Below, piece by piece: positions 1-8,002 of a DNA stretch of 25,419 nucleotides (positions are counted from its first letter, which is position 1; each line of letters begins with the position of its first letter). The notes beneath the pieces are model-generated. The model was given only the letters and a program-made list of their open reading frames with translations, made no database searches and was not told the origin of the DNA. Location of the stretch: the IMG/VR virus record IMGVR_UViG_3300025818_000166, positions 1 through 25,419 of that record. The stretch is one strand, 5' to 3'. Source of the stretch: a virus. Both the position numbers and the translations under genes were made by a program.

Positions 1-104
1 TGGAAACTACCGTTGTAGGCTACGTTGCCGACCACCGCGAAGTGTCCCGGCTTACTGTCTATCGAACGTAACGTAAGATCGGTGAAGGTGCCGCTCAATG
101 TCAA
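1..104 (-). CDS. 5' part of an unrecognised protein running off the left edge
   Basis: On the minus strand a frame stays open from a TTG at 104 (or a second TTG at 98) to the edge of the window, giving about 34 residues that begin LTLSGTFTDLTLRS and continue with KPGHFAVVGNVAYNGSF. The alternating polar and hydrophobic pattern suggests beta-strands. The TTG at 104 overlaps the stop of the upstream gene (TGA at 103-101), like the other junctions of this cluster. A GGGGGC run upstream is only a weak ribosome binding site. Function unknown; from its position, perhaps another tail or fibre accessory protein. The start codon is uncertain because no ATG is available. Confidence 0.45.
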   Translation of the reverse strand, partial: MTLSGTFTDLTLRSIDSKPGHFAVVGNVAYNGSF

Positions 105-361
105 GCCCCCGTTGTCGGAGCAGGTTGGTCAGGAGTGATACCGCCTGATTGCCCCTCTGCAGGAGCAGGTTGGACAGGTGTGATACCGATCTCAGGATTG
201 AATTCGCCATCTCCTATCTTACCGCAGATGTCGAGATTAACAACCTCTCCAAGCACTCCAGTCTTGACGCAAGCACTGAATGGTTTTATTGTACCACATG
301 AGGCTGATAAACACAAGACCCCTGTAACGATTGTGTTACGAACAATGGAGAGAATCTGCAT
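101..361 (-). CDS. Small secreted or lipoprotein-like protein with a Pro-rich repeated C-terminus
   Basis: An 86-residue protein. The N-terminus looks like a signal peptide: a charged start (R8), a hydrophobic stretch at about 10-19, then LSASC with Cys22 as a possible lipidation site. This lipobox is imperfect because Ser, not Leu, is at -3. The last 30 residues carry two copies of an ITPxQPAP motif (about 60-67 and 75-82) separated by a Gly/Ser linker, which correspond to a 45-bp periodic DNA repeat. The ATG overlaps the preceding stop as TAATG, so translation is probably coupled. A short proline-rich lipoprotein in a phage late region could be an outer-membrane spanin (Rz1-like), but no inner-membrane spanin partner is seen and nothing confirms it. 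Function not recognised. Confidence 0.6.
   Translation of the reverse strand: MQILSIVRNTIVTGVLCLSASCGTIKPFSACVKTGVLGEVVNLDICGKIGDGEFNPEIGITPVQPAPAEGQSGGITPDQPAPTTGA
117..188. repeat. Two 27-bp direct repeats with 45-bp period, inside a CDS
   Basis: Positions 117-143 and 162-188 match in 25 of 27 bases. On the minus strand they encode the two ITPxQPAP blocks of the lipoprotein-like gene. Because the period is 45 bp (15 codons), copies could be gained or lost without changing frame. Confidence 0.75.
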
Positions 362-735
362 TACACATTCTCCAGCGGCAGGCCTTGACGGTACTCGACC
401 GCCCTATCTGCAGTGATCACGCCTGAAGCCTCGAACTGATCGACAGTCGACTGGTAGCTGGCGTCGGTGGAGTTAATGACAACATCCCGACCTTCAGCAA
501 GCAACTGGGCCTGAGCCGCGATAGAGGGATCGCTGCTCACCTTGGCAAGAATGATCTCCTCCGCTGTAAACGAGTTGTACAGCTCTTTCGGGCTAAACTC
601 TGTTTTGTGTGTCGGCTTAGGTTTTGGCGGAACTAGCTCGTAACTCCAATCCGGAAAGTTATCAATAACAAACTGTTCTCCTGCAATAATTTCTCTATCA
701 GGTTCCCCCTGCTTTGTGAGTCTGTATATTGACAT
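361..735 (-). CDS. Conserved-looking tail-cluster protein, possible fibre assembly factor
   Basis: A 124-residue soluble protein with no signal peptide or membrane segment. It opens MSIYRLTKQGEPDRE, has a VPPKPKPTHKTEF linker at about 55-67, and a helical second half beginning FSPKELYNSFTAEEI. It follows the glycine-rich adhesin-like gene with a TAATG overlap. In many phages a small protein directly downstream of a fibre or adhesin gene is its assembly chaperone, and that is the main reason for the suggestion. I do not recognise the family from sequence, so the role is an inference from position only. It could equally be a minor virion protein. Confidence 0.75.
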   Translation of the reverse strand: MSIYRLTKQGEPDREIIAGEQFVIDNFPDWSYELVPPKPKPTHKTEFSPKELYNSFTAEEIILAKVSSDPSIAAQAQLLAEGRDVVINSTDASYQSTVDQFEASGVITADRAVEYRQGLPLENV

Positions 736-1796
736 TACAAGTAAACCTCCAGTATTTGAACGATAATAATTCCCGTGCCGCCGCTTCCGGGCGAATGAGC
801 AGTATTAACGCGAGCAGAGGCCCCGCCAGCACCGCCACCATAAGCAGCAGATATGCTCGAAGCCGTGTTAGCACTGCCGCCCGTTCCCCCGAAATCTCTA
901 ACCAATCCACCAGAAGTATTATACCTGCCGGATGAGCCAGACCCATAGGCGCCAATGGTGCTAGCACCGCCAGAAATATTAGACCCAAAAAGGAGCAAAG
1001 GATTTGCAATGTCCTCTTTTTGGTCGCTCGAGCTTATTACCCAGTCAAGGGCACTGGTTGATGAGTTTGCTGTCGAGTTTGGGCTGACGCCGCCGCCGGG
1101 AGCGGTTATTTGGCTGCCAGAACCCGAATCGTCAATATCTCCGCCTTGCCCGCCAACGCCGCCGCCGCCGGTAGACATGTAATAGTTTGACGATACTGCG
1201 TCAAAATTTGTGTCGACGTTTCCTCCTCTTGTGTCCCTCCCTAAAAGGTTTACAGCGCCACCGCCCGTTGCCACAACTGTCGAGCCAGTAGCAGAGGGAA
1301 GGGTGTCAAGAGTGATATTTCCGCCTGAGCCGCCAGTTCTATTTGCAAAGGTCCCGCCTGACGCTGTACCCCCTGCACCGCCTGAAACAGAAAGTGCCCC
1401 CGACACAGTAGAGTTTGCAGCGCCACCCCCGCCACCGTTCCCGGTCATGGTGGCAATTCCTGAGCCAGAAAATGTTGTCTGGGTTCCAGCGGCGCCTTGA
1501 ACGGCAGCCCCGCCCCCGGCCGAAACTCCGCCTGCTCCGCCAGCGCCAATAACGGCAGTGTAAGTAGTTGCGGGGTCTAGCGTCAAAAGGCTAATAGAGC
1601 ACCCTCCTGCGCCCCCGCCAGTAGCTGCGCCCAGGTACTGAGGGGCACTATCTCCCACTCCACCGGCAGAGCCGCCGCCCCCAATAACATATACAAGGGC
1701 TTTGCATTTATGCTGTGGCGAGTAGGAGGAAGAGATCCTAATTAAGTCAAAGCCTCGATACGGTATTCCCTGTGTTGTCTGCGTCTGTAAAGGCAT
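735..1796 (-). CDS. Glycine-rich tail fibre tip / adhesin-like protein
   Basis: A 353-residue protein dominated by Gly with Ser, Ala and Thr, in runs such as GGGGSAGGVGD, IGAGGAGGVSAGGG and MTGNGGGGGAAN. It has a short non-repetitive N-terminal part (1-35, including YRGFDLIRISSSYS) and a hydrophobic end, GTGIIIVQILEVYL. This layout fits the glycine-rich domain found at the ends of phage tail fibres, where polyglycine helices pack as a sandwich and variable loops bind the receptor, as in T-even gp38 adhesins. It lacks a signal peptide, as expected for a virion protein. Both gene borders are TAATG overlaps. A receptor-binding role is inferred from composition and location. The GC-rich repeats leave long open antisense frames, which I treat as shadows. 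Confidence 0.75.
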   Translation of the reverse strand: MPLQTQTTQGIPYRGFDLIRISSSYSPQHKCKALVYVIGGGGSAGGVGDSAPQYLGAATGGGAGGCSISLLTLDPATTYTAVIGAGGAGGVSAGGGAAVQGAAGTQTTFSGSGIATMTGNGGGGGAANSTVSGALSVSGGAGGTASGGTFANRTGGSGGNITLDTLPSATGSTVVATGGGAVNLLGRDTRGGNVDTNFDAVSSNYYMSTGGGGVGGQGGDIDDSGSGSQITAPGGGVSPNSTANSSTSALDWVISSSDQKEDIANPLLLFGSNISGGASTIGAYGSGSSGRYNTSGGLVRDFGGTGGSANTASSISAAYGGGAGGASARVNTAHSPGSGGTGIIIVQILEVYL

Positions 1797-2104
1797 TATT
1801 CGTCAAACCCCATTGCTACCATGTTTACGTTGGCCTGATCCGACTCGCCCACGATGTACTCGTTGGCCCCCAACACGATCTGCTTGAAGCTGGCCGTTTC
1901 GTTGTCGGCTAGTGTCAGCGCCTCGACCAGCTTGCCGGCAGCCTCAAAGTTCGAGGTTGTGGCCGTGATGCCGAGCTGCACAACAGCCGTTGCGCCGGAT
2001 GCGTTCAGGATTTCTACGTTGAATGTGCCGCCGCTTGCGCCAGCCTGAACAATGTCGGTGGTAGTTGCAGCGGCAAGGTTTGCTCGTCCGTTTTTAGCGG
2101 CCAT
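1796..2104 (-). CDS. Small virion-like protein, beta-rich
   Basis: A 102-residue protein beginning MAAKNGRANLAAATTTDIV, with alternating beta-like segments (FNVEILNAS, AVVQLGITA, ASFKQIVLGANEYIV) and no Cys, signal peptide or membrane segment. The pattern resembles a single Ig-like or jelly-roll domain, as seen in minor head or tail decoration proteins. ATG at 2104 overlaps the preceding stop (TAATG), and its own stop overlaps the next ATG the same way. The name is a description, not a family assignment. Confidence 0.75.
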   Translation of the reverse strand: MAAKNGRANLAAATTTDIVQAGASGGTFNVEILNASGATAVVQLGITATTSNFEAAGKLVEALTLADNETASFKQIVLGANEYIVGESDQANVNMVAMGFDE

Positions 2105-2364
2105 TACATGCCTCCCATGAAGAATAATTTAGCCGACGACACTTCAGACACAACGGTCAGCGCGCTACCGCCGAGCGTCACACTTGAGGGCAGGGCGACA
2201 GTGCCCGTAAACGTCGGGCTTGCCGTGTCTGCCTTGGTGCTGATGGCTGTTGATATGTTATCGAACTCTGTCTCGAAGTCAGCGCCCTTGATGACCTTGT
2301 CTGGGTCTCCAGAACTCAGCGAATCCTTCGCCTCAAAGTCCGTTGTCTTAGTGTAATTACTCAC
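2104..2364 (-). CDS. Small tail-fibre-like protein
   Basis: An 86-residue protein started by GTG at 2364, whose G overlaps the previous stop (TAGTG). The first half (KDSLSSGDPDKVIKGADFE followed by a helix with DNISTAISTKAD) and then ASPTFTGTVALPSSVTLGG are phrases often seen in phage tail fibre and collar proteins, where ASPTFTGT repeats mark the shaft. Here the whole gene is only one such unit, so it may be a short fibre piece or connector. It sits in the chained fibre cluster between two beta-rich small proteins. Similarity is judged by eye. Confidence 0.75.
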   Translation of the reverse strand: MSNYTKTTDFEAKDSLSSGDPDKVIKGADFETEFDNISTAISTKADTASPTFTGTVALPSSVTLGGSALTVVSEVSSAKLFFMGGM

Positions 2365-2651
2365 TAGATGACCCCGCTAACTTTCCAGTCCAGATCAGGT
2401 GAAGTTGCACCAGACAGCGTGAGACGAATCGTGTCGCCAGACTGGAAGTTGTACACTGAGTTGTCGTTGGCTGTGATGCCTATAGCTGTGCCGTTGTCCA
2501 GAACGGTAGAGGTTGTGCCCTGTACGTCCTGCTCAATAGCAACGCTGCCGCTGCCGAAAGTTCCATTGATGGCAATGTGAACGGGGTGCTCTTTGACGAG
2601 AAACCAACCCGTAGAACCGTTTGCCGAAAATGTGCCTGTTTCTACTGCCAT
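2364..2651 (-). CDS. Small beta-rich virion-like protein
   Basis: A 95-residue protein (MAVETGTFSANGSTGWF at the start) with beta-strand-like segments and many Gly, Thr and Ser. I chose the ATG at 2651 because a strong AAAGGAGG site lies 6 bases upstream. The longer frame from 2690 lacks an SD and would read through this site. Upstream, 2676-2688 forms a small perfect hairpin (5-bp stem, 3-base loop) without a T-run, so it may be an mRNA processing or translation element rather than a terminator. This gene is the first of the stop/start-coupled chain that continues to the left edge. Function unknown; structural role inferred from context. Confidence 0.75.
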   Translation of the reverse strand: MAVETGTFSANGSTGWFLVKEHPVHIAINGTFGSGSVAIEQDVQGTTSTVLDNGTAIGITANDNSVYNFQSGDTIRLTLSGATSPDLDWKVSGVI

Positions 2652-2711
2652 TTCTGGCCTCCTTTGGTTAATTGCGGCTCCGAGAGCCATTACGCAAGTT
2701 TGTGAATGTTA

Positions 2712-3071
2712 CTAAAATCCCGGCCAGTGTTCAACGCCGTTTGAGACAATAACGGCTCCGGCGGTGGCGACCACCCACAGGATGATCTTGGTAGCCCACC
2801 TCCCAATGCTCGCCTCAATGCCAACGGTAATCAGGGCTGGTACTTGATCCCTGACAACCTTCTCGACGTCAGAGAGCCTGAGCTGCTCGGCGTCCTGCTT
2901 ATCCATTCTGTTGTGGATTGATTCCAGCATATCTTTGTTTATGGCGCCGGTCTCCTCGGCCTTCTCCGCTATCTGGTTAAGCCTGCCGATCTGCAAGTCG
3001 TGCGACTCCACCCGCCTTTCTACATGGTGCAGCCTCGCCATGAGGTGCGCCTCTTTCGTGATCTCCTCCAA
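2712..3071 (-). CDS. Coiled-coil protein with one C-terminal membrane segment, holin-like
   Basis: A 119-residue protein. Residues about 5-80 are charged and helical with heptad-like spacing (HHVERRVESHDLQIGRL, then NRMDKQDAEQLRLSDVEKVV). One hydrophobic segment follows at about 92-110 (WATKIILWVVATAGAVIV), then a short tail. A small protein with coiled coil plus a single membrane segment, next to a lipoprotein gene in the late region, fits a holin or other lysis membrane protein. The start is TTG at 3071 with AAGGAG 8-9 bases upstream; an ATG at 3041 is an alternative. The lysozyme gene lies far upstream (14101-14619), so if this is a holin the lysis genes are split. Alternatives are an i-spanin-like or tail-associated membrane protein. 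Confidence 0.6.
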   Translation of the reverse strand: MEEITKEAHLMARLHHVERRVESHDLQIGRLNQIAEKAEETGAINKDMLESIHNRMDKQDAEQLRLSDVEKVVRDQVPALITVGIEASIGRWATKIILWVVATAGAVIVSNGVEHWPGF

Positions 3072-3076
3072 GCTCG

Positions 3077-3385
3077 CTACTCCTTGACATGCTCGGGACC
3101 GTACACAATATGCTCGAACTCATGCTCAGCAATGTGCTTTAGTGCTTCGTTACTGTTTATAGAGCCCTTATGGTCCCGGTGAATCCATATTCTGTGCCTG
3201 CTTCCTGACTTGTACATGCACCCGTATGAGCGCTTGTCGAGGCAGGGAGACTTGCCTTGGTCTACAATAAGCCACTCCACTGTACCGTGATCCGCCAGCT
3301 CGTACTCCTGCCCCCTATCCACTGCGGTGGTGTAAGGAACAACAGCGCAGGACTGGAGCAGCAGAGCTGCTACTAGAACCCTCAC
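3077..3385 (-). CDS. Small lipoprotein with an HExxH zinc-protease motif
   Basis: A 102-residue protein started by GTG at 3385, overlapping the stop of the large fibre gene by 4 bases (GTGA). The N-terminus MRVLVAALLLQSC is a short signal peptide with a good lipobox (LQSC, Cys13). Near the C-terminus, HEFEH (about 88-92) matches the HExxH signature of zinc metallopeptidases, followed by a further EH pair that could supply another ligand. Three other Cys lie at about 49-56. The predicted product would be anchored in the outer or inner membrane facing the periplasm. Its place between fibre and holin-like genes suggests a role in lysis or envelope penetration. Activity is unproven, because HExxH is short and occurs by chance. 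Confidence 0.65.
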   Translation of the reverse strand: MRVLVAALLLQSCAVVPYTTAVDRGQEYELADHGTVEWLIVDQGKSPCLDKRSYGCMYKSGSRHRIWIHRDHKGSINSNEALKHIAEHEFEHIVYGPEHVKE

Positions 3386-6300
3386 AGGTTCTTGACCTGC
3401 GAGTCACTGAGGCGCTTGTTGAATATCTTGATGGCGCGGATGTTGCCGTTGGGTTGACCCCCGCTTGCCTGATTGATTCCGACCCCGATTGTGTCTGCCA
3501 CATTTGGAAGTGTTAGAGATGTGTCTGGAGTTCCGGAACTTACGCCATCTTGGTAAAACTCCGCATCATTAGTATTTAAGGCATTCGTGACGTTGACTGG
3601 AGAGCCAAAAACGACCCCTCCGCTTGCTGCTATGTCAGCAACGATAGCGCCGCCATCCACGACAACGTAACGCATTTTCCCTGTAGCGTTTTCAAGCTGC
3701 ATGGCACTATAGTTTGAGCTACCAACAAAAGTATTGATCGCCACAGCATCATTAACGGACTGGCTATATGTCGCCTCAGCACTCACCGTTATCGGAAAGC
3801 TATCAGCATTCCCCGTTGCGCTGTAGGTCAGCACATCGGCGTTGCGAGCCACGCTTGATGCGCCTGTGGGCTGGTAGGTGGTGGGGAAGGAAGCTTGCTC
3901 GACCTGAAGCCATGCCACATAAATATCGCTATCAGTTGTTCCTGTATAAGAAGGAGATCTGGCTGAGTCGGTATCGTTTGTGAAGGCTAAATACGCCCCA
4001 GATGTTGAGGTGGCGGTAGCTGGCGCAGTGGCCGAAAGCAGAACCCATCCATTTGGCAAATGCACAGGAGGATGAACCGTAGTCGCTGACCCTACAGACC
4101 CCCAAGAGCTTGTAGAAAATTGATAATTAGCATAGGCGTTACTTCCGAACGTGGCAGCAGGGAAAAGAACCTGAATCCAGTCATCGGATTTCTTCTTCAC
4201 TGCCCATGTAACTGTCGTATCCTCAGTATTTGTTACGCTGAAGGTAGTGTTGCCAATATTGTGAGTGCTATTGGTTGTTGTTTCGGCAAGGATAAAAGCA
4301 GTTAGCTTGCCATCAGGTGCTACCGCAGAATTTGCGGTTCTTGTGGTGTTATTTGTCGACCATCCTGTTTGATCCAGCCCAGCAGAGTACCCGGCCAGAT
4401 TAGTCCTCGCCTCCTCAGCCAGATACCCGTAAGGCCCATCTGCATCCCACTTGCTCGGGATGTTTTGAGCTATGGAGACATTGCCATTGACGGTATAGGT
4501 GGCGCCATCTGGGCAGACTGCTGTGGATACGCCGGGGGTGAATGCTCTGGCGTCGAAGTCAACAACAGGGACAGCGTTGGAAATATCTGTGGTGTTGAAT
4601 ACGGCTGCTCTGGCGATTGTGCCTGCAAAGACGTTGCCGGTGCCAGCGTTGATTGAACCGACCTCGACAACGGCGGTATTATCGTAGATGCCCCCTGATA
4701 TGGATGATGTAAAGGCAATACCTGCCTCAAAAGTAGTCCATGTAATTTCGTTGTACGGTGTCCACGGCGAGTCATAGGAATACTTCACCGCCATCGTTGA
4801 TGCAGACACATCTATGACCGGCATCAACCACAAGCCAAGCGTGTCGGTGAACAACGAAGACAGCGCTGCACTAGTGGCGCTAGGCGCGTTCGTTCCGTTG
4901 GTGCTGGCGTAGAAATCTATCTGCTGCGTTCCGTTTATGTCGAATCGGTAGCCGCGCTGGTTGCCGGTTACGGTGTACTTGGCTAGAAGGGTTTGAACAC
5001 CATTTGAGTAATCGTCAGCAATAACATAGACAGGTGTAGACATATCCCCCGTAACACTCGCAGCCGCACTATCCGGCGTAGAGATGTAATCCCCACTCGA
5101 CCCTGGAAAATCCCCCCACTTCGCCAGTGGCGAGAAGGCTTTGGCTGTGCCGTTGAGTGTCCAGATGTCGGCTTTTTCTATAGAAACATTGTCCAGCGTA
5201 ATGTCACACGCCGCCACTCTGCCTATGTAGATAAAGTCGCGGGTTAGCGTTGCATAAACCGTATGCGTCCCTACTGTGGATGGGATTGGCGTGACCACAT
5301 CGGCATAGTTCGTGCCTGACGAGTCATCTGCATTACCAATTTCCAATGCACCGGAGGTGTTGTCAGTTATTTCATAGGTGATCTTGTACGTGCCTGCACC
5401 TATCTCTTGCGTGATATTTGCTGACGCACCATCACTGACAATGTTTAGAGCACCATTGGACGCTGTTACTGTGCCGCCAGCACCCGTAAATGTGGGCCAG
5501 CTAGTCGTGCCGTTGTCGAATGAGCCGTCTGTGGCAACCTCTCCCCCAAACACTTTTTGCCATGTCACTCCTGCCTCATAGTCATTCGCATTGAAATCGA
5601 CTACGGGGGTGGTGGCGCCTATGGTGTCGTAGATTTCTGCCCACATTACTTTCCCGTCTAAAACCTGAGTGGTTCCAAGGAAAGCTGACCCTATTTCTAC
5701 AGGAGAGTCATTGTCTACAATGGATGTCGGGGTTAACGCTTGTGTTGAGCCAAGTTGAACCCACGCTTCTCCATCTTGGCTTGTGTAAAAAGACGCCTCT
5801 CCTGTTGTCGCGTTATATGTACACCTAGCGTAAGAAATAGTCCCTGCTGTAAAACCATGAGCGTCCGAGTTTGCCGAGACTTGATTACCAACCGTTCCGT
5901 CTGAAGAAACTCCAAGTTGCAGTGACGTTGCAATTATGTTGAAAAGGTAAGACCTATTAGTATAGTTCTTCACCTTTCCGACTAGGGTGTATGTTGTCGC
6001 AACATCGTTTGGTACAAACTTAACTCTTATGTCTAGCTCTCCTGTAGAAGAGGGGGAGCTAGACGCCGCATTATCAGGCGTACTGACATAGCACCCTGAC
6101 GTCCCATCAAGCTCTACCCACTGGCTCGTAGATGAGTTAATCGCTGGCCCTGTGGCCTCTGTGACTACGCCTGTTTCTTCGTTTGAGATAAAGGCATCAT
6201 TCTGGAATGTCCAGACTTCGCCTGTTGTGGAGCTTGTCAGTGTGCTGCCAGAGGTGTGATCTTCGGCGTTGAAGTGGATAGCGGGTGTGGCTGTAAGGCT

Positions 6301-7929
6301 TGCACTGTTGATCGCCGCCGCTTGGAAGATTTGTCCGGCAAACGCATTGGAAGCGCCCGACAACACGCTACCAACCTCGATGACAGAACTGATAGCTACG
6401 GGGTCTGCGGTATGGGCTACCGGATCACCAAGCTGCGTCCATGACACGCTCGATATATCAGTATCGCTCGGGTCACTAGAGGTGTAGAAGGTTGCGTTCG
6501 CGCCATCATAAACTACACCAACCCAATGACCTGTGGCGTCAGTGAAGCCCGTAGTTACAGTGGAGTGGCTGAGTTCTGAGGTTGTTGTACCGTCTGTGCT
6601 GGAGCCAAACTCCAGCTTGCCAGTATTGCTTGGGCCTGCAACACCAAATACCCATGACTTAGTGCTGGCGCTGTCCCACTTCACCATTATGTATTGGCTG
6701 GCTGTGGGCGTCCAATCATCAGGGCGAATATAAGCAGCGATAGCAACGGAGCCAGAAACGTCTACGCTTGGCGTACTCGCATAATCACCCGTCCCATCCA
6801 GATCAAGGAACTTGCGGATCGCCTTGGTGTTGCCGTTGTGGTATGGGAATGCCTTGACCCCATCACGATTGAGGCCGTGGTCGGCTTCTTTGACTGATAC
6901 GTTGTCGATAGTTCCTATAAAACTAGGGTCAGCCTCAAGGTATAGATTGGTATCACCAGTAACGGTTATGACATCTGTATAGCTGCCACTGGCCGTCCGC
7001 CCCGTCCCAGCCCCACTTGAGCCAGCGTAGACGCGAAAGGTGCCAGCAGTGACCGTGAGATCATAGGTGATAACGACATCCTTCCCAACAGTCAAGGCGG
7101 CTTGAGTTAGGGATTGGTACGAAACCTGCGAACCATCGCACGATGCAACCCCGCCAGAGATTGTCCAGCCTGTTCCCTTTGTCCAGTCAGAATCAGTATC
7201 AAACGTCCCATTAGTAACAAGCTCACTCCCCGTCCCAATTCCGGTCGAAACATACTCACTTGGGGCGTGCGAAATTGACCCCGTGACTTCTTCGAGTTGC
7301 CATTTGGTGACTTCGAGGGTAGCTGTGTCGGTCGACTTAAATTGAAGGTCAAGATTCGTTCCCGCTGCATCTGTAGACGCTGTGACCGAGAATCTTTTTG
7401 AGACTGAGGTGACACTGTTGCCGATGTTCTGTGTGGCATCCGTTACGGCGTCACCACCAAAGGCAAGATAAACAGAATCGTCTGCGGATATAGTGCCGCT
7501 GACCAACCTAACCCATACAGACCAAGTAAAGGTTCGCGCCCCCGCCCCGCCACCATCATCGGTAATGGTAACGCGCTGATAAACCTCGCCAAGCGAGCCA
7601 GAAAAGGAAATCTCTGTGGCTGAATCAATCGTGGCGCTTGAGGCGATATAAGCCCCATTCGTCATGTCCTCTGATGCAGTGATCAGATTGGTGACTACCC
7701 GATTCCCCTCAATCCTTGCCTGATTGCTCTGTGCGTCTAGGATTTGACCTTGGTAATCAGTGAAGGTGGCTGTGGTGGCGCGGGTGAAGGACGCCGTTGC
7801 GCGAGTGCTCGCGATATTGGTGTCCAGGGAGTTCTGAAGCGGCAAGCCAAAGGTTGGGACAGGGTTGCCAGACCCGCGAATAGACTGTCGAATGCTCTGA
7901 CGTATGGAGTTGACTATTGCGCTTCTCAA
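3382..7929 (-). CDS. Giant modular fibre/adhesin with LamG and carbohydrate-binding-like domains
   Basis: A 1515-residue protein. I place the start at TTG 7929 because GAGGTG lies 5 bases upstream and because a terminator hairpin (7960-7990) separates it from the capsid gene; the longer frame from 8025 would translate through that hairpin. Modules in order: a basic N-terminus with an IRQS tandem repeat (about 8-18); a carbohydrate-binding-like domain (about 80-225); a second of GTFD type (about 235-350); LamG-like domains (about 374-560 and 605-785); a GSFD-type domain (about 800-920); a third LamG (about 945-1130); another carbohydrate-binding-like domain (about 1175-1355); and a LamG-like end (about 1380-1515). 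LamG repeats share a DGTGDY-like start and a VIEVGS-like strand. This fits a receptor-binding tail fibre or capsid decoration. The domain calls are by eye. Confidence 0.85.
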   Translation of the reverse strand: MRSAIVNSIRQSIRQSIRGSGNPVPTFGLPLQNSLDTNIASTRATASFTRATTATFTDYQGQILDAQSNQARIEGNRVVTNLITASEDMTNGAYIASSATIDSATEISFSGSLGEVYQRVTITDDGGGAGARTFTWSVWVRLVSGTISADDSVYLAFGGDAVTDATQNIGNSVTSVSKRFSVTASTDAAGTNLDLQFKSTDTATLEVTKWQLEEVTGSISHAPSEYVSTGIGTGSELVTNGTFDTDSDWTKGTGWTISGGVASCDGSQVSYQSLTQAALTVGKDVVITYDLTVTAGTFRVYAGSSGAGTGRTASGSYTDVITVTGDTNLYLEADPSFIGTIDNVSVKEADHGLNRDGVKAFPYHNGNTKAIRKFLDLDGTGDYASTPSVDVSGSVAIAAYIRPDDWTPTASQYIMVKWDSASTKSWVFGVAGPSNTGKLEFGSSTDGTTTSELSHSTVTTGFTDATGHWVGVVYDGANATFYTSSDPSDTDISSVSWTQLGDPVAHTADPVAISSVIEVGSVLSGASNAFAGQIFQAAAINSASLTATPAIHFNAEDHTSGSTLTSSTTGEVWTFQNDAFISNEETGVVTEATGPAINSSTSQWVELDGTSGCYVSTPDNAASSSPSSTGELDIRVKFVPNDVATTYTLVGKVKNYTNRSYLFNIIATSLQLGVSSDGTVGNQVSANSDAHGFTAGTISYARCTYNATTGEASFYTSQDGEAWVQLGSTQALTPTSIVDNDSPVEIGSAFLGTTQVLDGKVMWAEIYDTIGATTPVVDFNANDYEAGVTWQKVFGGEVATDGSFDNGTTSWPTFTGAGGTVTASNGALNIVSDGASANITQEIGAGTYKITYEITDNTSGALEIGNADDSSGTNYADVVTPIPSTVGTHTVYATLTRDFIYIGRVAACDITLDNVSIEKADIWTLNGTAKAFSPLAKWGDFPGSSGDYISTPDSAAASVTGDMSTPVYVIADDYSNGVQTLLAKYTVTGNQRGYRFDINGTQQIDFYASTNGTNAPSATSAALSSLFTDTLGLWLMPVIDVSASTMAVKYSYDSPWTPYNEITWTTFEAGIAFTSSISGGIYDNTAVVEVGSINAGTGNVFAGTIARAAVFNTTDISNAVPVVDFDARAFTPGVSTAVCPDGATYTVNGNVSIAQNIPSKWDADGPYGYLAEEARTNLAGYSAGLDQTGWSTNNTTRTANSAVAPDGKLTAFILAETTTNSTHNIGNTTFSVTNTEDTTVTWAVKKKSDDWIQVLFPAATFGSNAYANYQFSTSSWGSVGSATTVHPPVHLPNGWVLLSATAPATATSTSGAYLAFTNDTDSARSPSYTGTTDSDIYVAWLQVEQASFPTTYQPTGASSVARNADVLTYSATGNADSFPITVSAEATYSQSVNDAVAINTFVGSSNYSAMQLENATGKMRYVVVDGGAIVADIAASGGVVFGSPVNVTNALNTNDAEFYQDGVSSGTPDTSLTLPNVADTIGVGINQASGGQPNGNIRAIKIFNKRLSDSQVKNL

Positions 7930-7959
7930 TCGGGCACCTCGGCGAAAATTGAATGTATT

Positions 7960-7990
7960 AAAAGGGTGGGGAGCCCATGAAGGACTCCCC
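7960..7990 (-). terminator. Intrinsic terminator after the capsid gene
   Basis: Read on the minus strand, a 9-bp stem (GGGGAGUCC / GGGCUCCCC with one G-U pair) closes a 5-base loop UUCAU and is followed by ACCC and then UUUU. It starts 13 bases past the capsid stop. The 4-base gap before the short U-run makes it weaker than ideal, so partial read-through into the giant fibre gene is likely. That would give high capsid and lower fibre expression. Confidence 0.6.
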
Positions 7991-8002
7991 GGCGGGACGG
8001 TC

